Source: Streptomyces sp. LaPpAH-108
GTDB taxonomy: Bacteria > Actinomycetota > Actinomycetes > Streptomycetales > Streptomycetaceae
Length of the DNA stretch: 64,000 nt
NCBI RefSeq assembly: GCF_000373625.1
Contig: NZ_KB891987.1
Coordinates: 859,081 to 923,080 of the forward strand
Direction of reading: 5' to 3'
A program made the position numbers and the translations under genes. Under the pieces are notes generated by a model. That model saw only the letters and a program-made list of their open reading frames with translations, was not told the origin of the DNA and did not search any database. This document shows positions 8,408 through 15,401 of this stretch, piece by piece (position 1 is the stretch's first letter; every line of letters begins with the position of its first letter).

Positions 8408-9289
8408 CTACGGCAGTTCCGTGGCCCGTTCCGGGTCCAGCAGCCCTGCCATCAGGTCGCCGTGCTCCGCCACCCGGGGTGCGATGTCACCGGCCAGGAA
8501 CTCCAGGTCCGCCGGGGCGCGGCACGCCGCCACCTCGTCCCAGGTGACCGGCGCGGAGACGAGCGGGGCGTGGCGGGCGCGCAGGGTGTACGGGGTGGCG
8601 GTGGTCTTGCGGGCGGCGTTCTGGCTCCAGTCCACGAAGATCTTGCCGGGCCTGAGGTTCTTGGTCATGCGGTGGGTGACCAGACCCGGCAGCGCCTCCT
8701 CCGCCTCCACCGCGAGCGCCTTCGCGTACTCGCTCGTGGCGTCGGGCGAGGCCCCGCGTACGGCCGCCAGCAGATGGAGCCCCTTCGACCCGGCGGTCTT
8801 GGCGTACGCCTCGATGCCGTCGGCGGCGAGCCGGTCGCGCAGCCACAGGGCCACCTCGCAGCAGTGGACGACCGTCGCGGGTGCCCCGGGATCGAGGTCG
8901 AACACGAGCCGGTCGGCCTCGTCGGGGGTCTGGACGCGCCACTGGTGGGTGTGGAACTCGGTGACCAGGTTCGCCGCCCAGACCAGCGAGGGGAGGTCCT
9001 GCACGACCACCATCCGGGCGGGGCCCTCCGTGCGGGGGACCTCGGCGGTCGTGACCCAGTCGGGCGTACCCGGTGGCACGTTCTTGGTGAAGAAGACCTG
9101 GCCGCCGGGGCCGTCGGGGTAGCGCAGGAAGGAGACCGCGCGGTCGCGCAGATGCGGGAGCAGGACGTCCGCGGTGGTGGCGTAGTAGTGCAGCAGCTCA
9201 CCCTTGGTGAAGCCGCTCTCCGGGTACAGCACCTTGTCCAGGTTGCTGAGCGTGACCCGCCGCCCCGCCACCTCCGTCACCGGCGTCAT
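8408..9289 (-). CDS. ligD: LigD-type polymerase/primase domain protein (NHEJ)
   Basis: A 293-aa stand-alone polymerase domain of the archaeo-eukaryotic primase superfamily, used to fill gaps and add nucleotides during non-homologous end joining. Diagnostic segments: NLDKVLYPESGFTKGELLHYY near the N-terminus, LVFDLDPG (the metal-binding DxD, about residue 140), TAGSKGLHLLAAV (the SxGxH motif, about 170-180) and KIFVDWSQNAARKTT. Nuclease and ligase domains are absent, which is the usual split arrangement in Streptomyces. It is divergent from ku with 65 bp between starts, which supports a shared pathway. Start chosen at the ATG whose first base is 9289, because the family begins MTPVTEVAGR. Confidence 0.93.
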   Translation of the reverse strand: MTPVTEVAGRRVTLSNLDKVLYPESGFTKGELLHYYATTADVLLPHLRDRAVSFLRYPDGPGGQVFFTKNVPPGTPDWVTTAEVPRTEGPARMVVVQDLPSLVWAANLVTEFHTHQWRVQTPDEADRLVFDLDPGAPATVVHCCEVALWLRDRLAADGIEAYAKTAGSKGLHLLAAVRGASPDATSEYAKALAVEAEEALPGLVTHRMTKNLRPGKIFVDWSQNAARKTTATPYTLRARHAPLVSAPVTWDEVAACRAPADLEFLAGDIAPRVAEHGDLMAGLLDPERATELP

Positions 9290-9354
9290 AGGATGACAAT
9301 CCCAGAAACGGGGCGAAAGGGATAAATCGACACCATGCGGAAGGGGCACGGCAC
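9290..9354. promoter_or_regulatory. divergent ligD/ku promoter region
   Basis: All control signals for both NHEJ genes must lie in these 65 bases. On the plus strand GATAAAT at about 9320-9326 is the best -10 for ku, with AAGGGG as its ribosome site. On the minus strand GATTGT lies 6 bases before the ligD ATG and may be a leaderless -10. Confidence 0.4.
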
Positions 9355-10398
9355 GTGCGATCCATATGGAACGGCGCCATCTCGTTCGGCCTGGTCAGCA
9401 TCCCGATCAAGCTGGTGAACGCCACCGAGAGCCACGCGGTCTCCTTCCGCCAGGTCCACACCGAGGACAACGGCCGCATCCGCTACCGCAAGGTGTGCGA
9501 GCTGGAGGACCGCGAGGTGAGCCAGGGGGAGATCGGCAAGGCGTACGAGGCGCCGGACGGCGAGATGATCCCGATCACCGAGGACGACCTCTCCCATCTG
9601 CCGCTGCCCACCGCCCGCACCATCGACATCGTCGCCTTCGTGCCCGCCGACCGCATCGACCCGCTCCAGATGGACGCGGCGTACTACCTCGCCGCCGCCG
9701 GAGCCGCCGCCGCCAAGCCGTACACCCTGCTGCGCGAGGCCCTCAAGCGCAGCAACAAGGTCGCCGTCGCCAAGTTCGCCCTGCGCGGGCGCGAACGGCT
9801 CGGGATGCTGCGCGTGGTGGGCGACGTCATCGTCATGCACGGGCTGCTGTGGCCGGACGAGGTGCGCGTGCCCGAGGGCGTGGCCCCCGACGTGGACGTC
9901 ACCGTCCGCGACAAGGAACTCGACCTCGCCGACGCCCTGATGGACACCCTCGGCGAGGTCGACCTGGACGACCTGCACGACGAGTACCGCGAGGCCCTTG
10001 AGGAGGTCATCGCGGCCAAGGCGGCGGGCGAGGCCCCGCCCGAGGCCCCCGCCCCGGCCACCGGCGGCAAGGTGCTCGACCTGATGGCGGCGCTGGAGAA
10101 GAGCGTGCGGGAGGCGCGGGAGTCGCGGGGCGCGGAGGGGGAGGAGGCGGAGGACGCGGAGGACGCGGAGGTTCGTACGCTGCCGCGTGGGCGGAGCACC
10201 CCGAAGGAGACGGGCGGCAAGAAGTCGACGGCTGCCGCCAAGAAGGCCCCGGCGAAGAAGACGGCCTCGGCGCGCAAGTCCACGTCCAAGTCGGCGGAGC
10301 CGTCGGGGAAGCGGGGGGCGACGAAGAGTACGGCGAAGAAGGCGCCGGGGAAGAAGGCCGCGGCGAAGAAGACGGCGTCGCGGAAGCGGTCGGCGTGA
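9355..10398 (+). CDS. ku: Ku DNA-end-binding protein
   Basis: A 347-aa homodimeric Ku that threads onto double-strand break ends and recruits LigD-type enzymes. It opens with the family hallmark IWNGAISFGLVSIPIKL and continues through the Ku barrel (RYRKVCELEDREV, about residue 40; RIDPLQMDAAYYLAA, about 100; KFALRGRERLGMLRV, about 142). The core ends near residue 250. The last roughly 90 residues are a Lys/Ala/Ser/Thr tail with repeated AAKKAPAKK-type units, resembling histone H1 or HU tails. Such tails in other bacterial Ku proteins increase DNA retention. GTG start at 9355 with AAGGGG upstream. Divergent from ligD. Confidence 0.95.
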   Translation: MRSIWNGAISFGLVSIPIKLVNATESHAVSFRQVHTEDNGRIRYRKVCELEDREVSQGEIGKAYEAPDGEMIPITEDDLSHLPLPTARTIDIVAFVPADRIDPLQMDAAYYLAAAGAAAAKPYTLLREALKRSNKVAVAKFALRGRERLGMLRVVGDVIVMHGLLWPDEVRVPEGVAPDVDVTVRDKELDLADALMDTLGEVDLDDLHDEYREALEEVIAAKAAGEAPPEAPAPATGGKVLDLMAALEKSVREARESRGAEGEEAEDAEDAEVRTLPRGRSTPKETGGKKSTAAAKKAPAKKTASARKSTSKSAEPSGKRGATKSTAKKAPGKKAAAKKTASRKRSA

Positions 10399-10515
10399 GG
10401 GGGGCGGTGATGGCGTGGCCGGTGATGAGGCTGACGCCGCCGGTACGGCCGGTGATCACGAACACCCCCTCCAGCGGGACTGCCCCCGATTCCCACCCCC
10501 TCCCCGCCTCCCCTC

Positions 10516-12021
10516 ATGCACGATGAACGTGTGACATACGTGGTGACCGTGACCATGACGCCGCCCGAGGGCACGTCGGACCTGGACGCGCTGCAGCGGG
10601 AGGGCGTCCTCTTCCTGCTGCGCAAGGGCTTCGACTCCCTGGAGGCCATCGAGGGGCCGGACGGCATGGAGGTCGACCTGATGGACGACCTCATCGCCGT
10701 CCACCCCGGCGGCGCCCTGCTGAAACTCTTCGTGGACGCGCCCGCGCTGGAGTTCGCCGAGGAGGCGGCCCGCGAGGTGGTGACCGAACTCCTGGACACC
10801 TCCGAACCCCTCGCCGACTGGCTGATAACCCGCTGCGCGGTCGAGCTGAACTCCGAACTCCTCCAGGAAAGCCTGGACGCCGCCGACGGCCCCGACGCCC
10901 CACCCGCCGACCCCGCCGAACGAGCCCGCCGCCACGCGGCAGGCGACCTCCCCCACGCCGCACCCGGCACCCCGGCCCCCTCAGAAACCGAAGCGATGCG
11001 CACCCGCCTGCGCGAACTGGCCCCGGTCCTGACGTCGTTCCCCCTGACGGCCTTCGGCTACGCGGGGGAGGAGACGGGGCGAACGGGAAGCGGCGAGGGG
11101 GCGGCCGGGACGGCGAGCGCCGAGGCGACCGGGGCCGTGAGCGGAGAGGCCGTCGCTGGGACGGCGGGCGGTGAAGCGGCAGCAGGAACGGTGCGTGGCG
11201 ACGCGCCTGGAACGGCGAGCACCGAGGCGGCTGGGACAGCGGGCGACGAGACCGCTGCGACGGGGGGCAGTGGGGTGGCGCCGGGGACGGTGAACGGCCG
11301 GGCGACTGCCGGGACGGCGAGCTGTGAGGCGCCCGGGGCGCTGGGCGACGAGGCATTCGGGACGCTGGGCGGCAAGGCGGCCGGGACCGTGAGTGGCGAG
11401 ACCGCTGGGACCGCGAGCGGTGAGACCGTCGCGGAGGTGGGCACCGAGGCCGCCAGGGCGACCGGTGGTGAGCCGATAGGGACGGTGAGGCCCGAGGCGA
11501 GCCGGGTCGTGGGCAAGGAGGCGGCGGAGATCGCCGCAGGTGCCCTGATCTACGCGATCGACCTGCTGGTGGACGAACTCTTCACCGACCTCGCCGCCCT
11601 GGAGGAGGACGGCCCCACGGTCGCCCGCAGCAACGCGACCTTCATGATCCTCGACGACCTCCCCCCACACCTGGCCGACGAGTACACGGTCCTGTTCACC
11701 CGCCGCCTCACCGTCACCGCCATCACGCTGACCTCCCGCCTCACCCGACCCCCCTTCGGCCCCCCGACCTGCGTGGCCGAAAAACTCCTCCTGGGCTCCC
11801 TCCTCACCCAGGCCGAGGTCACCGCCGACCTCTACGGTCTCCTGACGGACGAAGTGGCCAGAGCCCTGGAGAACTTCGCGTCCGCCCTGAACACCCCGGC
11901 CCCCTACCCCGCCCCCGATTCCCCGGAATCCTGGTTCACCCCGTACACGGAGGACTGCCGAGTACACCCGTACGCGGCGAACGAGGAACCGGAGGAGACC
12001 CTGCACGAGCTGCCGGACTGA
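10516..12021 (+). CDS. repeat-bearing protein of unknown function, first gene of the CHAT cassette
   Basis: The product has 501 aa from the ATG at 10516; an in-frame GTG at 10531 is equally possible and neither has a clear ribosome site. I do not recognise the family. Residues 1-130 are acidic and mixed alpha/beta (VTVTMTPPEGTSDLD, HPGGALLKLFVDAPALE). Residues about 184-335 are low complexity, made of some dozen degenerate units of the type AGTASGEA/T. Residues about 338-480 form a helical, hydrophilic C-terminal domain (ALIYAIDLLVDELFTDLAAL). No signal peptide or TM segment is seen. The next gene begins 72 bp downstream on the same strand and the CHAT gene overlaps that one, so I treat the three as one system. 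I saw no TTA codon in this gene, unlike the next two. Confidence 0.72.
   Translation: MHDERVTYVVTVTMTPPEGTSDLDALQREGVLFLLRKGFDSLEAIEGPDGMEVDLMDDLIAVHPGGALLKLFVDAPALEFAEEAAREVVTELLDTSEPLADWLITRCAVELNSELLQESLDAADGPDAPPADPAERARRHAAGDLPHAAPGTPAPSETEAMRTRLRELAPVLTSFPLTAFGYAGEETGRTGSGEGAAGTASAEATGAVSGEAVAGTAGGEAAAGTVRGDAPGTASTEAAGTAGDETAATGGSGVAPGTVNGRATAGTASCEAPGALGDEAFGTLGGKAAGTVSGETAGTASGETVAEVGTEAARATGGEPIGTVRPEASRVVGKEAAEIAAGALIYAIDLLVDELFTDLAALEEDGPTVARSNATFMILDDLPPHLADEYTVLFTRRLTVTAITLTSRLTRPPFGPPTCVAEKLLLGSLLTQAEVTADLYGLLTDEVARALENFASALNTPAPYPAPDSPESWFTPYTEDCRVHPYAANEEPEETLHELPD
11065..11520 (+). repeat. degenerate in-frame coding repeats
   Basis: Within the gene at 10516 this stretch encodes a dozen or so imperfect units around the pattern (A/P)GT(A/V)SGE(A/T), each about 10-13 codons. 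The DNA units resemble GGGACGGCGAGCGGTGAG. Units differ from each other, so the array is old or under drift rather than freshly duplicated. Such arrays often vary in copy number between strains. Confidence 0.75.
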
Positions 12022-12081
12022 CCGACCCGGACTGCCCGAACAGGATCGGCGGAACCACCTCATCCGGTCGATACCCGCTGT

Positions 12082-12087
12082 TACTGT
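12082..12087 (+). promoter_or_regulatory. -10 box TACTGT of a probable leaderless promoter
   Basis: TACTGT is followed by exactly six bases and the GTG at 12094, and no ribosome site is visible before that GTG. If real, the EACC1-like and CHAT genes have their own promoter and need not depend on the upstream gene. Confidence 0.5.
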
Positions 12088-12093
12088 CCGCCC

Positions 12094-12501
12094 GTGGGTA
12101 CGCAGCTGCACATCCAAGTCCCCGAAGACCTCTGGCAGTTACTCGACGCCGCCGACTTCGACTCGCTGGACTCCTTCCGGGGAGCCGACCAATGGGCCGA
12201 TGTCGCGCACGCCGTCGTCGCCACGGCCGAGCAGGGGCTCGGCATGGGAGCCAATCTCGTCACCGTGCTCCTCGCCCGGGACGCCATCGCCTCCTTCGTC
12301 GAGCAGGTGAGGCGCTGGACGGACAGGCGCGGAGCGGAGACGCGGCGTACCGGCGAAGCGGTGGTGAACCTGACGGTCCGTACCGCCGACGACACGACCA
12401 CCATCTCGATCACCCGCAAGGGAACGGCCGACGTGGACGTCGAGTTGCTGACCCGGCTGCTGGCCTCCGCGATGAACTCCCGTCAGGGACAGGACGGATG
12501 A
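12094..12501 (+). CDS. small EACC1-like protein paired with a CHAT protease
   Basis: The product has 135 aa from the GTG at 12094. It has a short beta-rich N-terminus (TQLHIQVPEDLWQLLD), an amphipathic-to-hydrophobic central helix (MGANLVTVLLARDAIASFVE) and a C-terminal beta-strand pair with a final helix (VNLTVRTADDTTTISITRKG, then DVELLTRLLASAM). This order resembles EACC1, the effector-associated constant component 1 described by Kaur, Aravind and colleagues in bacterial conflict systems where it accompanies CHAT and other effectors. The match is by eye. The gene overlaps the CHAT gene (ATGA). Codon 16 (12139-12141) is TTA, the rare leucine codon read by the bldA tRNA in Streptomyces, so expression may be tied to development. 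Confidence 0.72.
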   Translation: MGTQLHIQVPEDLWQLLDAADFDSLDSFRGADQWADVAHAVVATAEQGLGMGANLVTVLLARDAIASFVEQVRRWTDRRGAETRRTGEAVVNLTVRTADDTTTISITRKGTADVDVELLTRLLASAMNSRQGQDG

Positions 12502-14345
12502 AGCTCTTCGGCCGCTCGCCCGCCGACCGGCACCGGGTGGCCGCGCAGACGTACAAGAGCATCCAGGACCGCTACAACGCCGCGATGCGGGCCCGGCAGA
12601 GCCTGGAAGGCGTCCGCGACGACGTCTGGGACCTCCAACTGACGCTGTTCGACGACGTGGTGAAGGGCCACACCGCGGTCGCAGGGCCGCTCTTCTCGGC
12701 CGCCCGCCTGTCGTTCTTCATCGAGTTCGGCACCGGCGTGGACTGGACCCGCGCGACGATGTCCGCCCTCGCCTTCTCCACCGCCTGCTGCGTCCTGGAC
12801 ACCGTGAGCAGCGGACGCGACGAACCCCTGCCCGCACCCCTGTTGCGCGAGATGCGCGGCATGGCCCTCGGCTCCGCGTACGTCGCCCACCGCTGCGGCG
12901 TCCCCCTCGCCGGGGTCATGACCGCGGAGGCCATCACCTCCCTGGCCCTCGGCGACCGCATGATCACCCGCGAGACGACGGCCACCCTCACCACCGACGA
13001 CGGCATGTCCACTCTGCGACGCCAGTTGGCGGAGATGCGCCGAACAGCCGCCGACGAACTGCGCGCGGCCCGCACCACGACAAGACACCCGTCACAAGGC
13101 GCGCTCCCCCTCCAGGAAGCCATGAAGCAGCGCTTCCTGACCGATCTCGCCACGTACGAGACGACGGACGGCGCCACCAGACTGGCCACGTCCCCCAACG
13201 CGGTCGCCTCCGCCCGCGCGGCCCTCGCCAGTGGCCGCACCTTGATCTACATCGCCCCCGCACCCCGCAGCGCCACGGCCTTACGCCTCAACTACCCGCC
13301 GGGCGACCGGGAGATATGCGAGAGCATCGAACTCCCCGCCCTGGACCTCACCACCGTGCGCACCCTGGTCGACCGCGTACGAACCGCCTACGCCGCGGCC
13401 CAGCGCGGCGAACTCGGCCGCAAGGCCCTCTCCCGCCTGATCCGCTCCACGCTCGACGAAGTGACGGCCGCCTTCTGGACCCCGCTCCTGACCGCATGGC
13501 CCGAACTCCGCAGCACCCCCCTGGCGTTGATCCCCCTGGGCGAAGCAGCCCTGCTCCCCTTCTACACCGCCCTCGTGGACGACACCCCCGCCTGCGCCAC
13601 CCTCAACCTGACCCTCGCCCCCTCCGCCCGCGCCCTCCTCCTTTCCTCCGGCTGGCAACCACCACCGAACGGCAAGACCCTGGTGGCCGCAGACCCCTGG
13701 TACGACGGCGACGGCTTCCAGCCGATCCCCCGAACGATCCCGGAGGCACAGGCGATCGCAGCGCTCCACGGGGTGGAACCGAAGCTGTTCCGAGTCGATG
13801 AAGCAACCAACGACGTTGGGGGAAACGGAAGTTCACCGGAATACCCGGACCCACTCCGCACGACCGACGGAAGCCCGCTCACCACCCCACCCACGACTCT
13901 CACGGAACTCCCGGACCTCACAGCCCACTTCACCGAAGCCACCCTGCTCCACCTCGCCTGCCACGGCGAACTCCGTTCCGACGCCCCGCTCTCCTCGTCC
14001 CTGCTCCTAGGCGGAAGACTCCCCCTCACCACCCTCCTCCAGGGCAACCTCACCCCCGGCGCCACCATCGTCCTGTCCGCCTGCGAACTGGGCAGCATCA
14101 CGGGAGACCTCCCCGACGAACAACTGGGCTTCCCCGCCGCCCTCCTGGCCATAGGTGCCCGCACAGTCATCGGCGCCCTCTGGCCGGTCCCCGACACCCC
14201 GGCAACGGTCACCCTGATGACAGACCTCCACCGCACACTGCCCCATTCCCCACCGACGACGGCCCTGGGCCAGGCGATCGGAAAAGCCCACGCGGACGGC
14301 GTCCCGCCTTCGGTGTGGGGTTCTTTCACGTGTTTCGGAGCGTGA
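12498..14345 (+). CDS. CHAT-domain caspase-like protease
   Basis: The product has 615 aa from the ATG at 12498, overlapping the previous stop. The N-terminal half (about 1-300) is helical with no recognised domain: no TPR consensus, no NTPase. The C-terminal half is a CHAT domain (clan CD, caspase/HetF-like), with strand-loop LLHLACHGELRSD carrying catalytic His489 and IVLSACELGS carrying catalytic Cys529. The usual LGFPAALLAIGARTVIGALWPV segment follows. Both catalytic residues are present, so it should be an active protease. CHAT proteins act as effectors in defence or programmed death once a sensor releases them. Here the partners are the EACC1-like protein and the repeat protein. Codon 262 (13281-13283) is TTA, giving a second bldA-type control point in the operon. 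Confidence 0.9.
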   Translation: MKLFGRSPADRHRVAAQTYKSIQDRYNAAMRARQSLEGVRDDVWDLQLTLFDDVVKGHTAVAGPLFSAARLSFFIEFGTGVDWTRATMSALAFSTACCVLDTVSSGRDEPLPAPLLREMRGMALGSAYVAHRCGVPLAGVMTAEAITSLALGDRMITRETTATLTTDDGMSTLRRQLAEMRRTAADELRAARTTTRHPSQGALPLQEAMKQRFLTDLATYETTDGATRLATSPNAVASARAALASGRTLIYIAPAPRSATALRLNYPPGDREICESIELPALDLTTVRTLVDRVRTAYAAAQRGELGRKALSRLIRSTLDEVTAAFWTPLLTAWPELRSTPLALIPLGEAALLPFYTALVDDTPACATLNLTLAPSARALLLSSGWQPPPNGKTLVAADPWYDGDGFQPIPRTIPEAQAIAALHGVEPKLFRVDEATNDVGGNGSSPEYPDPLRTTDGSPLTTPPTTLTELPDLTAHFTEATLLHLACHGELRSDAPLSSSLLLGGRLPLTTLLQGNLTPGATIVLSACELGSITGDLPDEQLGFPAALLAIGARTVIGALWPVPDTPATVTLMTDLHRTLPHSPPTTALGQAIGKAHADGVPPSVWGSFTCFGA

Positions 14346-14724
14346 CGCGGACCGGGCGAGGCGAGTGCCTCGTCACGGATGCGGGCCAGCCGGGCAACGT
14401 GGCTGGCAGCCGAGCCCTACGAGCCTGTCCAGCCTCCCGAAGGCCGCGACGGCGGAAGCCAACGGGCCAGGCACTCACCTCCGCCCACTTCACAGGCGAG
14501 TACGACACCGCGTGCGGCGCGCTACCGTCCGCATACCGCCCGCCCCTCTCCCCGTCAGCCCACCACGTCCTCCGCGAGCAACTGCTCAGACATCACCGCG
14601 TCCAGCTCGTCCACCAGGCTCTGGTCGAATCTCATGGTGACCCCCTCACCTCATCGGGTGTGACACTCGTCGTGGCTCGACGGGGAGGAGATGCCCCACT
14701 TGCTCAACACGGAAGACGGAGACG
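14346..14724. other. 379-bp gap after the CHAT gene
   Basis: There is no long gene here. The clearest element is a 26-codon minus-strand frame with a good ribosome site (14555-14635), listed separately. I see no integrase remnant, tRNA or strong terminator. Confidence 0.6.
14555..14635 (-). CDS. candidate 26-aa peptide gene
   Basis: A short minus-strand frame starts at the ATG at 14635 and ends with TGA at 14555-14557. It encodes an acidic amphipathic peptide starting MRFDQSLVDELDAVMSEQL and ending AEDVVG. A strong purine-rich ribosome site (GAGGTGAGGGGG) lies just upstream on the minus strand, which is rare for chance frames. It sits between the CHAT gene and the membrane-anchored protein gene. 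It could be an independent peptide, the start of a decayed gene, or coincidence. The leader-like composition recalls RiPP precursors, but no core peptide or modification enzyme is nearby, so I assign no function. Confidence 0.35.
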   Translation of the reverse strand: MRFDQSLVDELDAVMSEQLLAEDVVG

Positions 14725-15348
14725 TTGATCACCACCCGAACCAAGACTGCCGTCCCCCTGGGGGCGGCGCTCGTCCTGCTCGCCGTCGCCGGAGCCGCGT
14801 ACGCCCTCGGCCTGCCCCCCTTCGGGCAGAAGGCCACCATCAAGGCATCCGCCGTGTGCGGCACCCTGGGCGCTCCGGACTCCACCGCCGCCACCCTGAA
14901 CCGCCTCCTCCCTGCCGAGTCGTCGTACTCCTTCGACGACGCCATGACGGATCTGCGTACCGACGCCTCGGATGACACCTACGAGACCTCATGTTTCGTG
15001 AACGGCGGTGGCAGGCAACTGCTCTCGGTGACGGCCGAGATGGCCGAATACGAGACCCCCGACAGCTGGATCGAGGAAGCGGTGGCCCAACTGGTCTCGC
15101 GCCGCGACCTCGTCCCCTTCGCCGCCGGTGACAAGGCGGTCGCCGCGGGCTCGGTCGCGGCGATCTACGTCCCTTGCTCCTCGCAGGGACCTGACCGGCA
15201 CCTGAGCGTCGTGGTGGACCTCAATGACCGCGGTGGTGCGACGGGGGAGCAGCGGCGACGAGATCTGATCACCTTGGCGCGGAACACCGCGGTGTTCGCC
15301 CATGAGAAGGCCAAGTGCGAAGCGCCTTCCAAGGTTTCGGCTGACTGA
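14725..15348 (+). CDS. membrane-anchored or secreted protein of unknown function
   Basis: The product has 207 aa from a TTG at 14725, with GGAAGACGGAG upstream as ribosome site. A single hydrophobic segment (about residues 10-28, TAVPLGAALVLLAVAGAAYA) follows a short basic start, so the protein is exported and probably tethered. The outer part has cysteines near SAVCGTLG, TSCFVNGG, VPCSSQG and KAKCEAP: four that could pair into two disulfides. No lipobox and no recognised domain. Third-position G/C is somewhat lower here than in flanking core genes, matching the idea that this stretch is accessory. It is followed by the restriction nuclease gene on the same strand. Confidence 0.68.
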   Translation: MITTRTKTAVPLGAALVLLAVAGAAYALGLPPFGQKATIKASAVCGTLGAPDSTAATLNRLLPAESSYSFDDAMTDLRTDASDDTYETSCFVNGGGRQLLSVTAEMAEYETPDSWIEEAVAQLVSRRDLVPFAAGDKAVAAGSVAAIYVPCSSQGPDRHLSVVVDLNDRGGATGEQRRRDLITLARNTAVFAHEKAKCEAPSKVSAD

Positions 15349-15368
15349 GGCGTCCGGCGTCTCGGGGA

Positions 15369-15388
15369 CCATGGGAGGAATCCCATGG
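15369..15388. promoter_or_regulatory. perfect 8-bp inverted repeat before the restriction gene
   Basis: CCATGGGA and TCCCATGG are separated by GGAA, ending 13 bases before the GTG at 15402. It could be an operator, an mRNA hairpin over the ribosome site region, or a weak terminator for the preceding gene. Confidence 0.5.
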
Positions 15389-15401
15389 CAGGAATCAACT
15401 A

